DNA of 64,000 nt from Incurvaria masculella (Eukaryota > Arthropoda > Insecta > Lepidoptera > Incurvariidae). Under the pieces are notes generated by a model that worked only from the letters and a program-made list of their open reading frames with translations, was not told the DNA's origin and ran no database searches. Numbering within the stretch: position 1 is the first letter of the stretch; every line of letters begins with the position of its first letter. A program made the translations under genes and the position numbers. The stretch covers positions 6,763,001 through 6,827,000 of the forward strand of contig OX335660.1 in assembly GCA_946894095.1 (NCBI GenBank), given 5' to 3'. Below are positions 1-19,703 of the stretch, piece by piece.

Positions 1-395
1 GTACCAGCAATCTCAATATTGAAACATGCAGTTAGAAAAGCACCAACCAGTTAATATTCATTGAAAAAGGATCCTGTGACACAGTTTATCACAAATAAGA
101 CGGTGAAGTGCTGTGCTATTGTACTTTAATCAGCTGTCGAAATGCATGACCTTAGTACTTGGGCAGATAACATTGTTTGTTGCATCTCCAGTGATGCAAT
201 AAAGTCATCTTACATATTGTACTAAGGCATGCTCACCAAGTCAATTTAAAAAAATATTATTAAATATTATTCTAATGAGTTACAAACAAACTCACAAACA
301 CAAGTTCTTACCACCACTGCCACGCCACCACACCTGCTCAGTCTGTTACACTGATCGCACATAGATAGATAAAGAAAAAAAGGTTGAATAAAAAC

Positions 396-694
396 CGGCC
401 AAGTGCGAGTCGGACTCGCACACGAAGGGTTCCGTACCATCGTAAAAAAAAAACAAAAAAAACACGTTTTTTGTATGGGAGCCCCCTTTAATTTTAATTA
501 TTTTTTAATCTTACCTATTTGTAGTTGTAGCGGCAAAATAAATACACACTCTGTGAAAATTTCAATTGTCTACCTGTTACGGTTACTGAGATACAGCCCT
601 GTGACAGACGGACAGACGGACGGACGGACGGACGGACAGCGGAGGCTTAGTAATAGGGTTCAGTTTTCACCCTTTGGGTACGGAACCCTAAAAA
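396..694 (+). repeat. SINE-like dispersed repeat (GGCCAAGTGCGAGTCGG family), full copy
   Basis: It starts GGCCAAGTGCGAGTCGG and ends GGGTACGGAACCCTA, with an internal (GACG)n microsatellite at about 607-640. A box-B-like GGTTCCGTACC lies near the start and an inverted match to it near the end. At least seven relatives occur in the window (6060-6238, 11100-11381, 26771-27017, 39965-40400, 47984-48272, 58364-58666, 60533-60812). The 120-residue open frame inside it is not a gene. Confidence 0.85.
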
Positions 695-1103
695 AGACTG
701 CATTAAAAAAATTGGCCCCCATAAGATTGGCCCCTTTTAAAAAAGTTTGCTTATCCCTGCACTAAACCATAATTGGAATAACCCACAGCCTCTGATGAAC
801 GATTGACGTTTAGAAATACCAAAGAAGAAGTACAACACAATTTTAAGTGCATAAATGTCTGAATCAGCCGCCTACTACAAATCTGACTAAGAGCAGTCTA
901 ATCTGTCCATTGATAATAATTAATATATAAGTGAATTTATTAGTGAAGGAAACATAACTTTTAGGAATAACATAACTTAAAGGAAACAAAATTATCAAAA
1001 ATATATAATGAGCATTACAAATTGGGACGTGGGATAACCAAACCAATAACAAAGGGATTGGTGATCACAGTTTGCCAGTATCGAGGTTAAAGGATAGAAT
1101 TAC

Positions 1104-1342
1104 CAATCAATTTTAGTAGGCAAGCTGGCTATAGCCCTCTTCCGCCGGGTCACTTCATATAAGTCATTGTCTCGAGGAAGCTCCCTGTGGTGGTGGGGAC
1201 GGGAGGCTCTCTCATCCGACAGGTGAAGCGCCGCAAACTCAGACTTGGACAAGTCAGATAGGGCCGTGGGACCGAAGCGGGCGCGGTGCTCTTCTGGACC
1301 TCGGGAAGCAGCATTGAGATGGGCAATCTCTCCCATTGATTC
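1104..1342 (-). CDS. C1A protease coding exon 2
   Basis: The acceptor is a pyrimidine-rich stretch ending in ccacaag. The 239-nt exon continues the propeptide (ESMGEIAHLN), passes a basic RRKR site and reaches the mature start LPTKIDW. It ends two bases into a codon at TG|gtaatt. Confidence 0.8.
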
Positions 1343-3569
1343 CTTGTGGAAAAGAAAACATTGATTCGAGGTAATGGGTTCACATTAAAATAATTTAAAA
1401 ACATTTCAGCTCAAATCGGTGAGTCTCACTAATCCGGAAGTATCAAAGACAAAGGTGTGCCAGATTATTAGAACGTTCGGATTACTGGATTGTACACGTA
1501 TAGGGAACTTAATGGTAAATACATCTTGACCTACGCTATTTTGATCACAAATCACTCGCGCAGCTGAAGTTATATCTTTAAGTTAGCCCATCCCGCACAT
1601 CTCCAGACATTGTCAGAAATCCAAAATTTTGCTCAAAATAGCTTTATTTGATCGAACTAGATGTTTGATGACCATTGGCATTGTAAAATTGTGTTTGATT
1701 TCTAAGTTATAAAGGTCCGAAAGTTCGAATTTTTCGCGCGTTTTATACAATAACTTTGGAGGTGGATTACGCAATGATAAAGTAAGAACATCGTAAAAAG
1801 ATTAGTCATCAGACATAGCTTATTTAATCAAGATTTTGACTACAGTGGTCGTGGTTTACTATTAGCTATGTCATTTTGAAATTAAAATTTTCGTAAATCT
1901 TACCAAATCATGCACTATGCACATTGTCTTTTTTGTGGACATGTTGCTTCTTCCTCATCACGAAACCTGTCTTATTCTTTGAAACAGAGAAGGTCCCAAA
2001 GCGCAACAGCACGGTTTTGTACCGAGCCCGCGAATGAGTTAGGCCCGCCGGGTTGGGCCACCTTAATAGAGAATAGATGACCCAATGGTACGTGATTATA
2101 AGATCAAGGTGTGAAAGGATAACGGGCATGTAGGTTGCTGGACTACTGGAAGTGCCACATTAGTGAGACTCTACTGTATCTATGACAAACAAAAGCGAAG
2201 ACATGACATTGTGACCGGCAATCGAGAACGAAGGATTATTGAAAACTATAGCTACATCTCAGTCGCTACAGTCAAGCTTATGTGTGGTTTAAAGTTATGT
2301 CTGCATGTTACTTATTATTTATTATCAAATATTGGCTGGAGTTGCTCTACTCTGATGCAGAAATACGATTTGGAGAGGGTGTCGGATTTCAAATTGCATC
2401 TCGGCATTGTCTGTGCAATTCATATGGATAAAAATATGTAGATAGTTATCCATAATCAACAAAATATGGCCCTTAGGAAGAATATTAGATGCATGGAATT
2501 GTTCATTATTCATATACATATTCATTATAGGCAACAAAATGTTCTCCTTACAGAGATCTTTTAATTGACATATGGCTTGTAGTTGTTTAGGGGGGGATAG
2601 GGCCATTCCCCATAAGTTTTTGCCCATAGTCATTTTATTAATTGCTATTTCGCGGTACGTTTTTTTTTGGACCTTACACTTACATTGTCAATTTACTGCA
2701 AACCTGTGTTCCGTACATGAAGGTTATATATTTTTTTATAGATAGGTAGCTTAGTCTGATGTGATAAAACTACGTTTAAGGTTGATTGACCGGCAATTTT
2801 TAGTTTATTTTGGTTCAGCTAATACACATTTCGAATTCACCACTTCTTGCTAGCAAAGTCAGTTTTGCTAACTTTAAGTTTTCAAGTGATTTGTTTCAGT
2901 GGTTGTACAATGGTTTTTGAATTGTTTAACATTATTTGCTATTACATCCCCTGTAAATCTGTTTCAATCCTTCACAAGCCTGTTACCTATGAAGTACTTG
3001 CGTACTCGCTCTGTGTGCATTGATGTCGCTACGTGATCACAATTTCAAGGTCTGACCACGGAGATGAGGGGTCTTCTTATTATATTTATCAACAAGTTAT
3101 CACCTCTTCGTAATTATTCTAGCGGCGGTCATTCTGGCTTCGTAGCAAAGATTTTAAAGGCTTGATGTGGAATTTTTGTAAGCTGTTGTACATTTTCAAG
3201 AAGATCAACATGGTTGCCAAAGTTGGATCGTATAACACTTGATACTGCACTTGATTACATAAAATTACGAATGGTTTTTCAACTTGAGCCTACGAGTGTT
3301 ACAATAAAAAGGTTAATTTAATATAACCTATACCCTATCGTATTTATGTTACTATGACTATGGTCAACACACGAGCTCACTTTGAAGTAGCTGAACCGTC
3401 TTTCGTACTCGTCTGGATCGTGGTTGTAGCTCTTGTTGTGAGCGCGCACGTACTCTGCAAAATCTGCGCGCAGCCGCTCATTGTCCCCGGCATCATAGTG
3501 GAGCGGCACAGCAATGAGCAGCAGGCTGACGAGCGCCAAGCCCGCGCACCAGTTCCAACAGCGAGACAT
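1104..3569 (-). CDS. Papain-family (C1A) cysteine protease, cathepsin O-like; 5' part only
   Basis: Seen: coding exon 1 is 3569-3381 and coding exon 2 is 1342-1104 on the minus strand. They join in phase 0 (donor gtgagc, acceptor cacaag), and exon 2 ends in phase 2 at a gtaatt donor, so the gene continues beyond the left edge. The joined frame gives about 142 residues: a hydrophobic N-terminus (residues 8-23, signal peptide or anchor), then an I29-type inhibitory propeptide. The spaced pattern E-x3-RF-x2-F-x2-S-x3-I-x3-N spans the splice junction and matches the ERFNIN motif with S in place of N; FGPTALSDLS resembles the GxNxFxD motif. An RRKR basic run precedes LPTKIDW, the usual start of the mature enzyme. 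Known: such proteases are made as zymogens and act in lysosomes or outside the cell. Inference: the cathepsin O assignment rests on the variant ERFNIN motif and is uncertain. The Cys-His-Asn catalytic exons are not in the window. Confidence 0.8.
1583..2077 (+). mobile_element. TTAA-type MITE family 1, left end eroded
   Basis: This copy lies in the intron of the protease gene. The body matches the other family members closely, and the right end has the intact terminus GGGTTGGGCCACCTTAA. The left terminus has lost the AAGGTGG block and begins at GCCCATCCC. Coding ability is nil. Confidence 0.85.
3381..3569 (-). CDS. C1A protease coding exon 1
   Basis: It starts with the ATG at 3569, read on the minus strand, encodes 63 residues (leader plus first half of the propeptide) and ends in phase 0 at AAA|gtgagc. 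The in-frame V that follows if the intron is read through is not coding. Confidence 0.8.
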
Positions 3570-6059
3570 GATATTAATTTGATTAGAACTTCTACCGCTT
3601 CTACCTACCTAAGCGCGACCGACCCCTCAAACAAAACTTTAAACTGCCAACACAGAGTAAGAAGGTAACAAGCGCACAGAAAATCGTACAAAATAAATAC
3701 AGAATACAGAAAAAATTCTAAATTGCAGAATAGTAGTTGGTTGGGTAGTTGGGTACTATCGCATGAAATGTAGGAACGCAGCTACTTTTCCCAACCCTGC
3801 ATGCAAATAGATTGGAAACTCACAATAAAATTACCTACCTACTACGACATAGATCATTTTGTAAATATTATAATCACCACTACTTTACAGCGGCCATGCG
3901 AGCACCGAAAAAGTAGCAACGATTTTGAATGCTCAGAATGAATTAAACTGACAAATCATATTGCAATTGCAGTAACAGGCAACATCTCGCAAAATTGCAG
4001 CTTGCAAAATTTCCGTGCTCGCACTGCGGGTCTGCTCAGGAAAGCGAACACCTTAAGCGCAGAGACTTCACACCTTCAGAATAGCGCAAATAGTAGGCAT
4101 CCATTTTTCTAAACAGAGTTTGACAGCTTCGAGCGCGGGAACTTCTCTGTCGCTTTTTAGATCGCTAAGAACTACGAAAAACCGTATTTCAGAGGTTTTC
4201 ACTGTAGTAATCGTTCATCTGATGAAATATTCCGCTTGAGCTATCTATTATAAAGTAGTTTGATTTTATGGGTTGTCAAAAAATGTCTGAATCGATGCAA
4301 ATTTGTATATTTACCAACTTTGAAACAAAATTGTATTGAAATTTGATTGGCAAAATAATAGGTATTAGGTTATTAAAGCGCCATCTATTGGCAATTTCGC
4401 AAAGTTATCGGTACGAAAGTGGCGCCATCCTATTTCCATAGACATAAACTGGTAGCCATGCAGATGCGCCATCTATTATTCGTCCCTTCTACTTTGACCT
4501 ATTGGTGACATTGAACCTATTGATAATTGGTTTTTATTTTGGGTTTAATTAAACACATATTGGGTGACACGTGTAAGTGATGTCAATTTCGAAATATGTT
4601 TATTATTTCAGATTTCCACAAGATCAAAACCGAAGATATTTATGGATTTTACAATAAAGAAATCAGTGCCAAGCATGCGACTGGATTTCCAGGGAACGGA
4701 GTACAATTTGTTCTGCACACTTCGTTGTATAGTGCCACATAGCTTATTTTGCGCGTGGCCTAAATCGGAACTAAACGGTCGCGATCTTGAATGTTCATCT
4801 TCGCGGCTACGGGGATGTGTTGCCATTATAACAATTCAAGTTACCCACTGCTTATTCATTTTAGGCTGAGGTATTTTTTGTTAATTAATTTTTAGTTTGT
4901 AACGATATGTTTGTGCTTTAGGTTAGAGTTACATACATACATACAGTTTTTCCGGAGTAGTGGTTTGATGCCATCGCGAGTTGCATTCGCATCAAAACTC
5001 CTTGTTAGATTATAACAAAATAAAAAAAATACTGTATAAAGTCTAATCTAAATTGGATTGCAAAAAAATTCGTTAGACAGAGTTATAACCTCTTGGATTG
5101 ACGTTGGGGTTTTTTTCTTCATAGAATTCAGGAAACCAAAACTAGCGGTAGCAAGTAACCCGACTTCTACAACCCCCATTGTTTTTATTAAATTGATGAA
5201 AGATCTAATTTAGTTATATTTTAAATAATATTGTTTACCTAAAATAGTAAGTTTCATTTCCTCTATTTTTTTTCTCACAGCAGGCTGTAACAATTTTGTA
5301 ACTCTTAAAAATAGTGGTGCCCTCAGCCATCGCAAAATAAGATATGTGGGGTTATAGATGGTTTCTTATTACGATGAAGGGAAGACGACAACTTAATTTT
5401 GCAAAATAGGTGTTCCGGGTATCGATCCATTTTATTTGTATCTATATCATTACAATAACGTTTAAAAAGCAATATGTGATAGTGTTCAAAATAGTGGAAA
5501 TAAAAAACAGAAAATATAGTTTGTAAATTTAGGGCGGAGCGCACCATATATGTTAATAACAAAACTAAAACGAATTATGTATATTCGACTTAGGGTCTTC
5601 ATTTATCCTAAATATTATAGAAGAAAAAAATATTAGGATTGGAAAATGCCTAATTTGGAATGAACTTGGCTTAAAGAAATATTCCATAAATACGTTTTTA
5701 ATTTTCCTGCTTGCCAAGTCACAAAAAGATTATTCGATGCGTTTTACACCTAGAAAGAGAATCGCAGCGACTTCTCCGAACTGTTTGGTTTTACATCGTA
5801 CCTGCCCGAATATATCCGGTGAAGCAATTGATAGCTCGGACCATTACCTTCATAGAAAAGCAATGTGTCTTAAAAAAATATATTTGTAGCATGTAATCAT
5901 ATTTAAAAAGATTATTCAATGCCTTTTTAACAATAATGATCCTACTGGCTCTAAACTATTTGACTAAGTGGGAACCTTCACCTTTTATTGTACTTTCAAT
6001 ACAATATATTATTTTTTTATTTTTGTGTGCAGTTTTGGCAACCCTGCCTGCTTTATCAT
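3570..6059. other. Intergenic DNA, no gene seen
   Basis: The stretch between the protease start and the next repeat is AT-rich with no convincing exon. Bases 3570-3650 are the likely 5' UTR or promoter of the protease gene. The short open frames at 4564-4869 and 5711-5896 show no recognisable domain. Confidence 0.5.
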
Positions 6060-6238
6060 TTAGTTTCAGCTGCCTTCCTATTAGGGTTCATGAGATACAG
6101 CCCTGTGACAGACGGACGGATAGACGGACGGGAGGACGGACGGACGGATGGACGGACGGACGGACGGATGGATGGATGGACAGCGCAGATTTAGTAATAG
6201 GGTTCCCTTGGCACCCTTTGGGTACGGTACCCTAAAAA
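6060..6238 (+). repeat. SINE-like repeat (GGCCAAGTGCGAGTCGG family), 3' half with expanded (GGAC)n
   Basis: Only the 3' half is present, from GTTCATGAGATACAGCCC to the GGTACCCTA end. The internal tetranucleotide tract (6112-6182) is the longest of its kind in the window and drifts from GGAC to GGAT. Confidence 0.8.
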
Positions 6239-6385
6239 TTTCAGTTTCACACAAATTTAATCTCATTCTTTTCTTCCGCGATTAGATAAATCTATTTGTC
6301 ACTTTTTCGCACGATACTTCCGTACAGCTTGGTCCTACTTACGCTTTACGTAGTAGAGATTGGTGTGCATGTATAAGCCAGTTCA

Positions 6386-6935
6386 TTAAGGTGGCCCATC
6401 CCGCTCATCTCCCCATACAAAAGGGGAAAGAAGATCACGCCCATATTTCTTGTCAGAGATTCAAAATTTTGCTCAAAATAGCTTTATTTGATCGAACTAG
6501 ATGTCTGATGACCATTGGCATTGTAAAGTTATGTTTGGTTTCTAAGTTATAAGGTCCGAAAGTTCGAATTTTTCGCGCGTTTTATACAATAACTTTGGAG
6601 GTGGATTACGCAATGATAAAGTAAGAACATCGTAAAAAGATTAGTCATCAGACATAACTTATTTAATCAAGATGTATGGTCTGTTTGGTTTTTGTTAGAT
6701 TTTTCACTACAGCGGTCGTGGTTTACTTTTAGCTATAAGTTGTTTTGAAAATAAAATTTTCGTAAATCTTACCAAATCATACACTATGCACATCGTCTTT
6801 TTTGTGGACATGTTGCATCTTCCTCATCACGGAGCCTGTCTTATTCTTTGAAACAGAGAAGGTCCCAGAGCGCAACAGCACGGTTTTGTACCGAGCCCGC
6901 GAATGAGTTAGGCCCGCCGGGTTGGGCCACCTTAA
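6386..6935 (+). mobile_element. TTAA-type MITE family 1, complete
   Basis: TTAA lies at both ends (6386-6389 and 6932-6935), next to inverted termini AAGGTGGCCCATCCCG and CGGGTTGGGCCACCTT. The length is about 550 bp with no transposase. The TTAA target site suggests mobilisation by a piggyBac-type enzyme; that is inference from target preference. Confidence 0.9.
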
Positions 6936-9345
6936 AGAAAAGATATAGAAATGGCGGTTACAAAGTATTTCACGATAGATTAAACATAAATACAGATCAC
7001 ATTCCTTGGAATAAGCGACAAACCTGTTTGGAACGAAAAATTATATTTCCTTATAATGTATTAGTTCAAGCGGTAGGAAAAGGTTAATAAAACTGCGGGT
7101 CATTTAAATTTATTTATTTATGTATTAAAAGGCATTATTGCATGCCACTAGGTTCAGAAGATTCATCTGAACCAAGTAATTAACTTGAGGCTGTCGAGAA
7201 GTCACAGGAAATCTATGATTTGAAAATTTTAAGTGATGCATTCTTTGTCCATTGGTCAAGGCACAATTTTGAACGCCGAATGCGATTAAACTAGCGAAAT
7301 CGTCTTCCAGGACCTAACGTTTCCCTACCCCTAAAATGTAAAGATTTTAAATTTAAAAAAATACTTGAGAAAGCCTCTTACTAGGTCTATCTGTTTTTAT
7401 TTTTTGTAAATATCTTTATTTTCAGTAAAAAAATTAACATAAAGGTAGACAACTTTTTCTAATGCTTCAATGCCAATCAATATTTTCCAATCTAAAAGGT
7501 AAACTTTTCCAGTGGGCCTTCGTGGCTGGATCCAAACCGATAAGAAATAGCGATAAACACTCAAAGGATCACTCCTCTCATGGAATTTGATAATCCGTGA
7601 GAGGAACTTTCTGAATTTTGTGAACTAAAAAATATATATTATTCGATTTTTAATTTTTTTGTTTCCCTAGCCGCGAATCGAACTCGTTGATTTTGAAAAA
7701 AATAACGCAAGCTGTATTATTACGCCAGTCTAGTGTCGCTTACAAGGAAAAAATCCTGTGAAATCATGTTATACAACAAACAAAAGGAAAGTGTTGAGTT
7801 TTAAAACTTAGCTTATATTTTTTACTTTACAGTCAGTTAAACATAAGTAAGTACACAAATTTAATTGAAGCATGTATATTTCTAAAGCTGTGGTGTGTCT
7901 TAACTTATTCTATTCTTTGACACTCTCTTGAAAAACAGCCGATAGATAGAATCTAATACTGGTTTGCACTATTGTAAGTTCTACCTACCCAAATTCCCAA
8001 TATATTCGTTTTTAAAGCGGTTTATCTCATTCCGTTTAACAAAATTTTGTCATTGCAAGTATGAAACAGTTTTAAATGACTGGCTGTGTTTGTGAGCTGT
8101 ATGCATCAGCAGTAGTAGTATGTATTGAGAACACAATACTAGTGCCAGGACTGCAGGTGTAGTATTGCGTACATAGCCTAGAACGCTAACCTGCCACCTA
8201 TGAGACAGCCTACGAGCCAGTTTAGGTGGTAGGGACTGCCACATGTGGCTGCTTATTTATGAATAGTAACACTAATATTACATATTAAGCTACTTGTGTA
8301 ATTGGTTTCAAAATACTGTCTAATAAAGAAATTTGAATTTGAATTTTATTCAAATGTTCCAGTATTCACACATTACCCGTACCCAAAAAATAAAAAGACA
8401 GACGTAGATTTCGACAAAATATATTAGAATCCAAAAATTTCATAAACATAGTTAAACATTAAGAGCATGTAAACAGTTATCGCCCGTAGTTGTATGATTG
8501 GATAACGACTCTCTTGAACACAATTTCAGGGGTGAAACTCCAAAGAATCTTCCCGCGGTTTTTAGGAGCCATAGATCTGTTAAGTTAAACCAGTGAAACA
8601 CTATACCGACCTTACAACGCATCTTAGTACATATCACTGCGCGCTCTGATTTGATATTTTGTTTTGCAGTCGGTACCGCATTGTGTGAGTATAGATAGCG
8701 ATATAGTGGAAGCGAGATAGCATGCGATTCGCAATTACAAGCCGTTTTTTAAAAATCTGGACCGCCTTTGAACTGTCGTCAGTATGGAGGTACCGTATCC
8801 ATTCCTTTTTCACCTAAGTCTGCTGCGTCCTCAATTTTGACGTTCCTCTTTCAAAACCGAAACTAAACGGTCGCCATCTTGACCGTCATTCCGTGGTCTG
8901 ATTTCTCCTTATGCTATGCTCTGTCTTTTTAGGAACATTTTCAGTAATTTAGAAGCGTAAATTAATGCATACAGTGTACAAAAGTGGAGTTCGAGATATT
9001 GTCATACGAGAAGGTAGTTCTTTGAGGACGAAAAGGTAAGAAATAGGCAATAATCCCATTTCAAAACGTCAATTTCTTGTAGTAGTAACCTGTAGTTACC
9101 ATAAGACGCCCCCGCAAAATGATCTATGCGGGACTATATTTTTGGAGATTTAAAAAAAACCTGAACGCAGTTGTAAATTATAGTATTACTTATTTCGATT
9201 TTGTGTTTGCTTTTCCATCAATCCTTTAAAATAAGAAAGAGATAACACTAACATTACAGCTTTGCGTATGTCAATAATTAAAGCTGTCAATTTGTAACAC
9301 CATAGACAATTAGCGGACTGTCATCCATCCCGGCTGTTCCGCCTT
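6936..9345. other. Intergenic DNA upstream of RpS3
   Basis: No gene is seen. A tail-like run with repeated TTGAAT near 8325-8345, after an AATAAA-type signal, may be the 3' end of an old retroelement. The open frame at 8050-8244 has no recognisable domain. Confidence 0.4.
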
Positions 9346-9367
9346 CTTTGCCTCTGCCGTTGCGACC
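9340..9367 (+). promoter_or_regulatory. Candidate RpS3 TCT initiator and short 5' UTR
   Basis: A pyrimidine-rich stretch, GCCTTCTTTGCCTCTG, lies just before the start codon. Ribosomal-protein genes of animals usually start at a TCT/TOP initiator; the C at about 9346 fits and would leave a 5' UTR of some 22 nt. The start site is inferred, not shown. Confidence 0.5.
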
Positions 9368-16143
<6,776 letters not shown>

Positions 16144-16170
16144 ACACTTTAAGTTAATGGGAAAAATTAT

Positions 16171-16176
16171 AATAAA
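16171..16176 (+). terminator. RpS3: RpS3 polyadenylation signal AATAAA
   Basis: A canonical hexamer 28 bases after the stop codon; a very short 3' UTR is normal for ribosomal-protein genes. Confidence 0.75.
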
Positions 16177-16639
16177 AAAATCATAAAATGGACAGCTTGT
16201 TTATTTTTTATTATTTTGTCAAAATTTTGCCCACGGCTTCAATCGCGCTAGAGACCATTGAATGTTATAAAAAAAAATGTAAGTGAAAAATTAGAATGAT
16301 TAGTCACCCCAGTATGACGCAGAGGTTGATGTTCGTAGAACGATGCAGCGAACCCAGATCCACACGTTGAGTCGCTCTGTCAATCCTAAATAGGGCAACA
16401 ACTGATGAATTCCACCGATTAGATTCGTGTGGCATGACATGAGAAATTAGATGGAGGATCATTGCACAGGGATAATGTATTCTTTAAATCCACTTGGAAT
16501 AGCTCTGAGTAGGCCACAGAGTAAAGAATTGCAAATTATTTAATTAATAATTAGGATAATAAGGCTGTTTTCCTACAGCTATTCCTGGGGGACTAACAAG
16601 TGTGCTTGCTTCTCTTTTTTTCAGCTTTAGCCTGTGTGC

Positions 16640-17195
16640 TTAAGGTGGCCCATCCCGCTCATCTCCCCATACAAAAGGGGAAAGAAGATCACGCCCATAT
16701 TTCTTGTCAGAGATCCAAAATTTTGCTCAAAATAGCTTTATTTGATCGAACTAGATGTCTGATGACCATTGGCATTGTAAAATTGTGTTTGGTTTCTAAG
16801 TTATAAGGTCCGAAAGTTCGAATTTTTCGCGCGTTTTATGTAATAACTTTGGAGGTGGATTACGCAATGATCATCTTAAGTAAGAACATCTTAAAAAGAT
16901 TAGTCATCAGACATAGCTTATTTAATCAAGATTTATAATCCATTTGATTTTTGTTAGATTTTTGACTACAGCAGTCGTGGTTTACTTTTAGCTATAAGTC
17001 GTTTTGAAATTAAAATTTTCGTAAATCTTACCAAATCATACGCCTATGCACATTGTCTTTTTTGTGGACATGTTGCATCTTCCTCATCACGGAGCCTGTC
17101 TTATTCTTTGAAACAGAGAAGGTCCCAGAGCGCAACAGCACGGTTTTGTACCGTGCCCGCGAATGAGTTAGGCCCGCCGGGTTGGGCCACCTTAA
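16640..17195 (+). mobile_element. TTAA-type MITE family 1, complete, between RpS3 and Kr-h2
   Basis: TTAA occurs at both ends (16640-16643, 17192-17195) beside AAGGTGGCCCATCCCG and its inverted partner. It separates the two convergent genes. Confidence 0.9.
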
Positions 17196-19703
17196 GCTGA
17201 GAATTAAAATGAAAAGCAACTTGTGATGTCCAATAACAGTTTATTACTTAAAAACCACAATCTGTGTAACAAATTAATAAAAATAAAAATCACCCTAACC
17301 CAAGTTCACAGATTAACCAGAGTTAATTTTAGTTTAATAATTAAATAAATAAGCATACGTCGTCACATAAAGCTGTACTTTCATGGTTACCGTAGATACA
17401 TACATATGGTGTTATGTTAATTTCCATACTCTCGACATAAGTGCAAATATGTTAGGCTTCAGAATTTCATTGTATTCAAGCAATGTTAGGTAAATGCATG
17501 CAAGGAATGTTTTGAATCCGTATAATTTCATCAAATTTGGTGCTTCAGGTGACCTAAGTCTAAAGAGAACAACGACAATTATCTGTTTTTGTTAGGGCAA
17601 ATAACGAGGCAATAAAAAAACTTAACTCTGCACTTACATCTCTATTACGGTTTCTGTCTCACTCTATGCTAGTTCTAACTTCTAATTCATACGTTATGCT
17701 AACTACAACCTTATCCAAAACATTTGTATAAAATTGGACCAAGTTTTCTTTAGATCTTATGCGATCTAACTGAACCAAGCGAGCTATTAAATTGCATTTT
17801 GTGTTCTAAATAATACTTGCAAGAAAGTAAAAGTACAGTCACATGTTTTTAAATGTATACACTTGAGAGATAACAAGTCCTAAGATCCTTACACAGTCAC
17901 TCTTCTAAGGTAGATGTCAAAATGACAGAAAGAGATCTCGACTTTGACGCAATTTTCAGTTTATAGAATTCAAAATATGTCACTGTACCTCTGGCAGCCT
18001 ATATTTTAACGGCATATATTGCCATTTGACAACTTTGTTATTGTAAGAATATATTTACAAAGTTAATTCTAAGAATGTAAAACCTGATTTGATCTTCACC
18101 AATTTATAAAAGAAACATTTCTTAGATATGTTAGTATTTAAATTGTGACTGAAGACAAGTTCAATTTCTCTAGTAAGAGTTACCAAAGTAATTTAATAGA
18201 TATTGCTTCAAATGATCCAAAAAAAAATTTCAAAAAAAAATATCCCTGCTATTAGACTAAAATGTAAGCTATTTTCCTTAACAGAATATCTAGTCACAAA
18301 ATAACCAAGAGTTTGATGAAAATAATTACAATTGTCACACTGGGATAGTTCAGTTTCTTACATTTAATTATAATTTTGTCATAAAGTATAAAACATGTAC
18401 AAAATTTTGAGCAAAATTAACGAGGTCAGATAATATGTGGTTTACTAAAATTGGTATCTTATTCAATCAGAAGAAAAAATCGTACAACCTCAAACCACAA
18501 ATTATATATTGAGTAACCGGCAATAGGCGACTGGCATTTCATGGAATAATAATGTTTACCTGACTATGCAATAATGTACCAAACCGCCTGTCTATTTACC
18601 TTTTCTCTGAATTTCTCATTCTTGCTATCCCATCCATACCTCTCAAACAAAGCTAGAGGAATGCCAATTATTTTTTATATAGATATCACTTTTAACCTAC
18701 AAATGACAATGTCTTAAATGAAGTAAGATGAAGAACGACATGTTTCAACATTGGGCATCCAATGTAATCTCAAGAAACAAACACCATAATCTTAAAAGGA
18801 GTTTTTTCGTATGCTCACAATTCTAAATCCAATGTCACTGGAACATTGTGTCATCCCTGATTGGTATGAAGACCATTAGTATGTCAGCAGGTCAAATTAA
18901 TGCCAGATGGGTGCAAATGCGAGCAAAAGAGTTGAGAAGCAAAAATGTATGGAAGCTGGTCTAGCAACCAATCAAAATCACATAATTTTATGTCATTAGG
19001 CAGCTTTCTTAATGAACAAGACCTTGGCGGATTGTTGAAAATCACTGTGATAAATAATTTTGGTGACATATTGTTTGTGGAAAGTATTGTTTTGTGGAGA
19101 CAAAAAATTTGATTATTATTCTATTTTAAACATCATCCATTAAATTGGCTGCAGTCACTATAGAGACTATGCAAATCGGAAACTCTCACAGTAGTATTCA
19201 GAGTGGGCGGACAATAGCATTGACCGCACAACTTGGCGAAGTCTGGGTGAGGTCCACGTCCAGCAGTGGACAGCAAAAGGCTGAAGAAGAAAAAAAGAAA
19301 AAGCATTTTGTATGATTAGTCCGGTGCTAGTCTGCTTAATAAATTTTGACAGTTCACTCTGAATATCCATCCATCCAAGATATCGGATGTAGTACATCAT
19401 AAATAGCCACCTCGGGTGGAAATAACTTTTTCTCACTGTGATTTGTGAATTGCCATAATAACCATTGCTTTAACATAAGCTTTCTAATGATGAATATGTG
19501 TGTTCGCTATTGGTGTTATAAACCAGTTTCCCGACTCTCCTTTGCGCTCAACATGTGACAAACGAAAATGTATATACCGCGAACGGCTTGCATGTACTTT
19601 AGTGTTGACCCAGACGGTCCTGTTGCCAACTGATGACGGCGAGCCGTATCGAAATTCCCGTCAAGCACACCACGAGCAGCGTGCGGCGGACGCACGTCGC
19701 GCG
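17196..19703 (-). other. Kr-h2: Likely long 3' UTR of Kr-h2, mostly repeat-free
   Basis: From the Kr-h2 stop codon down to about 17220 the DNA is AT-rich and mostly lacks the repeats that fill the rest of the window; the exception is a small interrupted MITE at 19187-19373. A minus-strand AATAAA (plus TTTATT at 17240-17245) sits near the far end, just before a MITE. A long 3' UTR is the simplest reading, but transcript evidence is needed. Confidence 0.4.
19187..19373 (+). mobile_element. Small MITE (ATTCAGAGTGGGCGGAC family) split by another fragment
   Basis: The left end ATTCAGAGTGGGCGGAC and right end TGACAGTTCACTCTGAATA are those of the short family at 38990 and 39231. Between them lies about 90 bp with TCCAGCAGTGGACAGC and GGCTGAAGAAGAA, a lepidopteran retroelement-tail type of sequence. 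Confidence 0.65.

Noticed and set aside
403..765. A 120-residue frame near the left end
   Set aside because: It falls within a dispersed SINE-like repeat with a microsatellite; no gene is supported.
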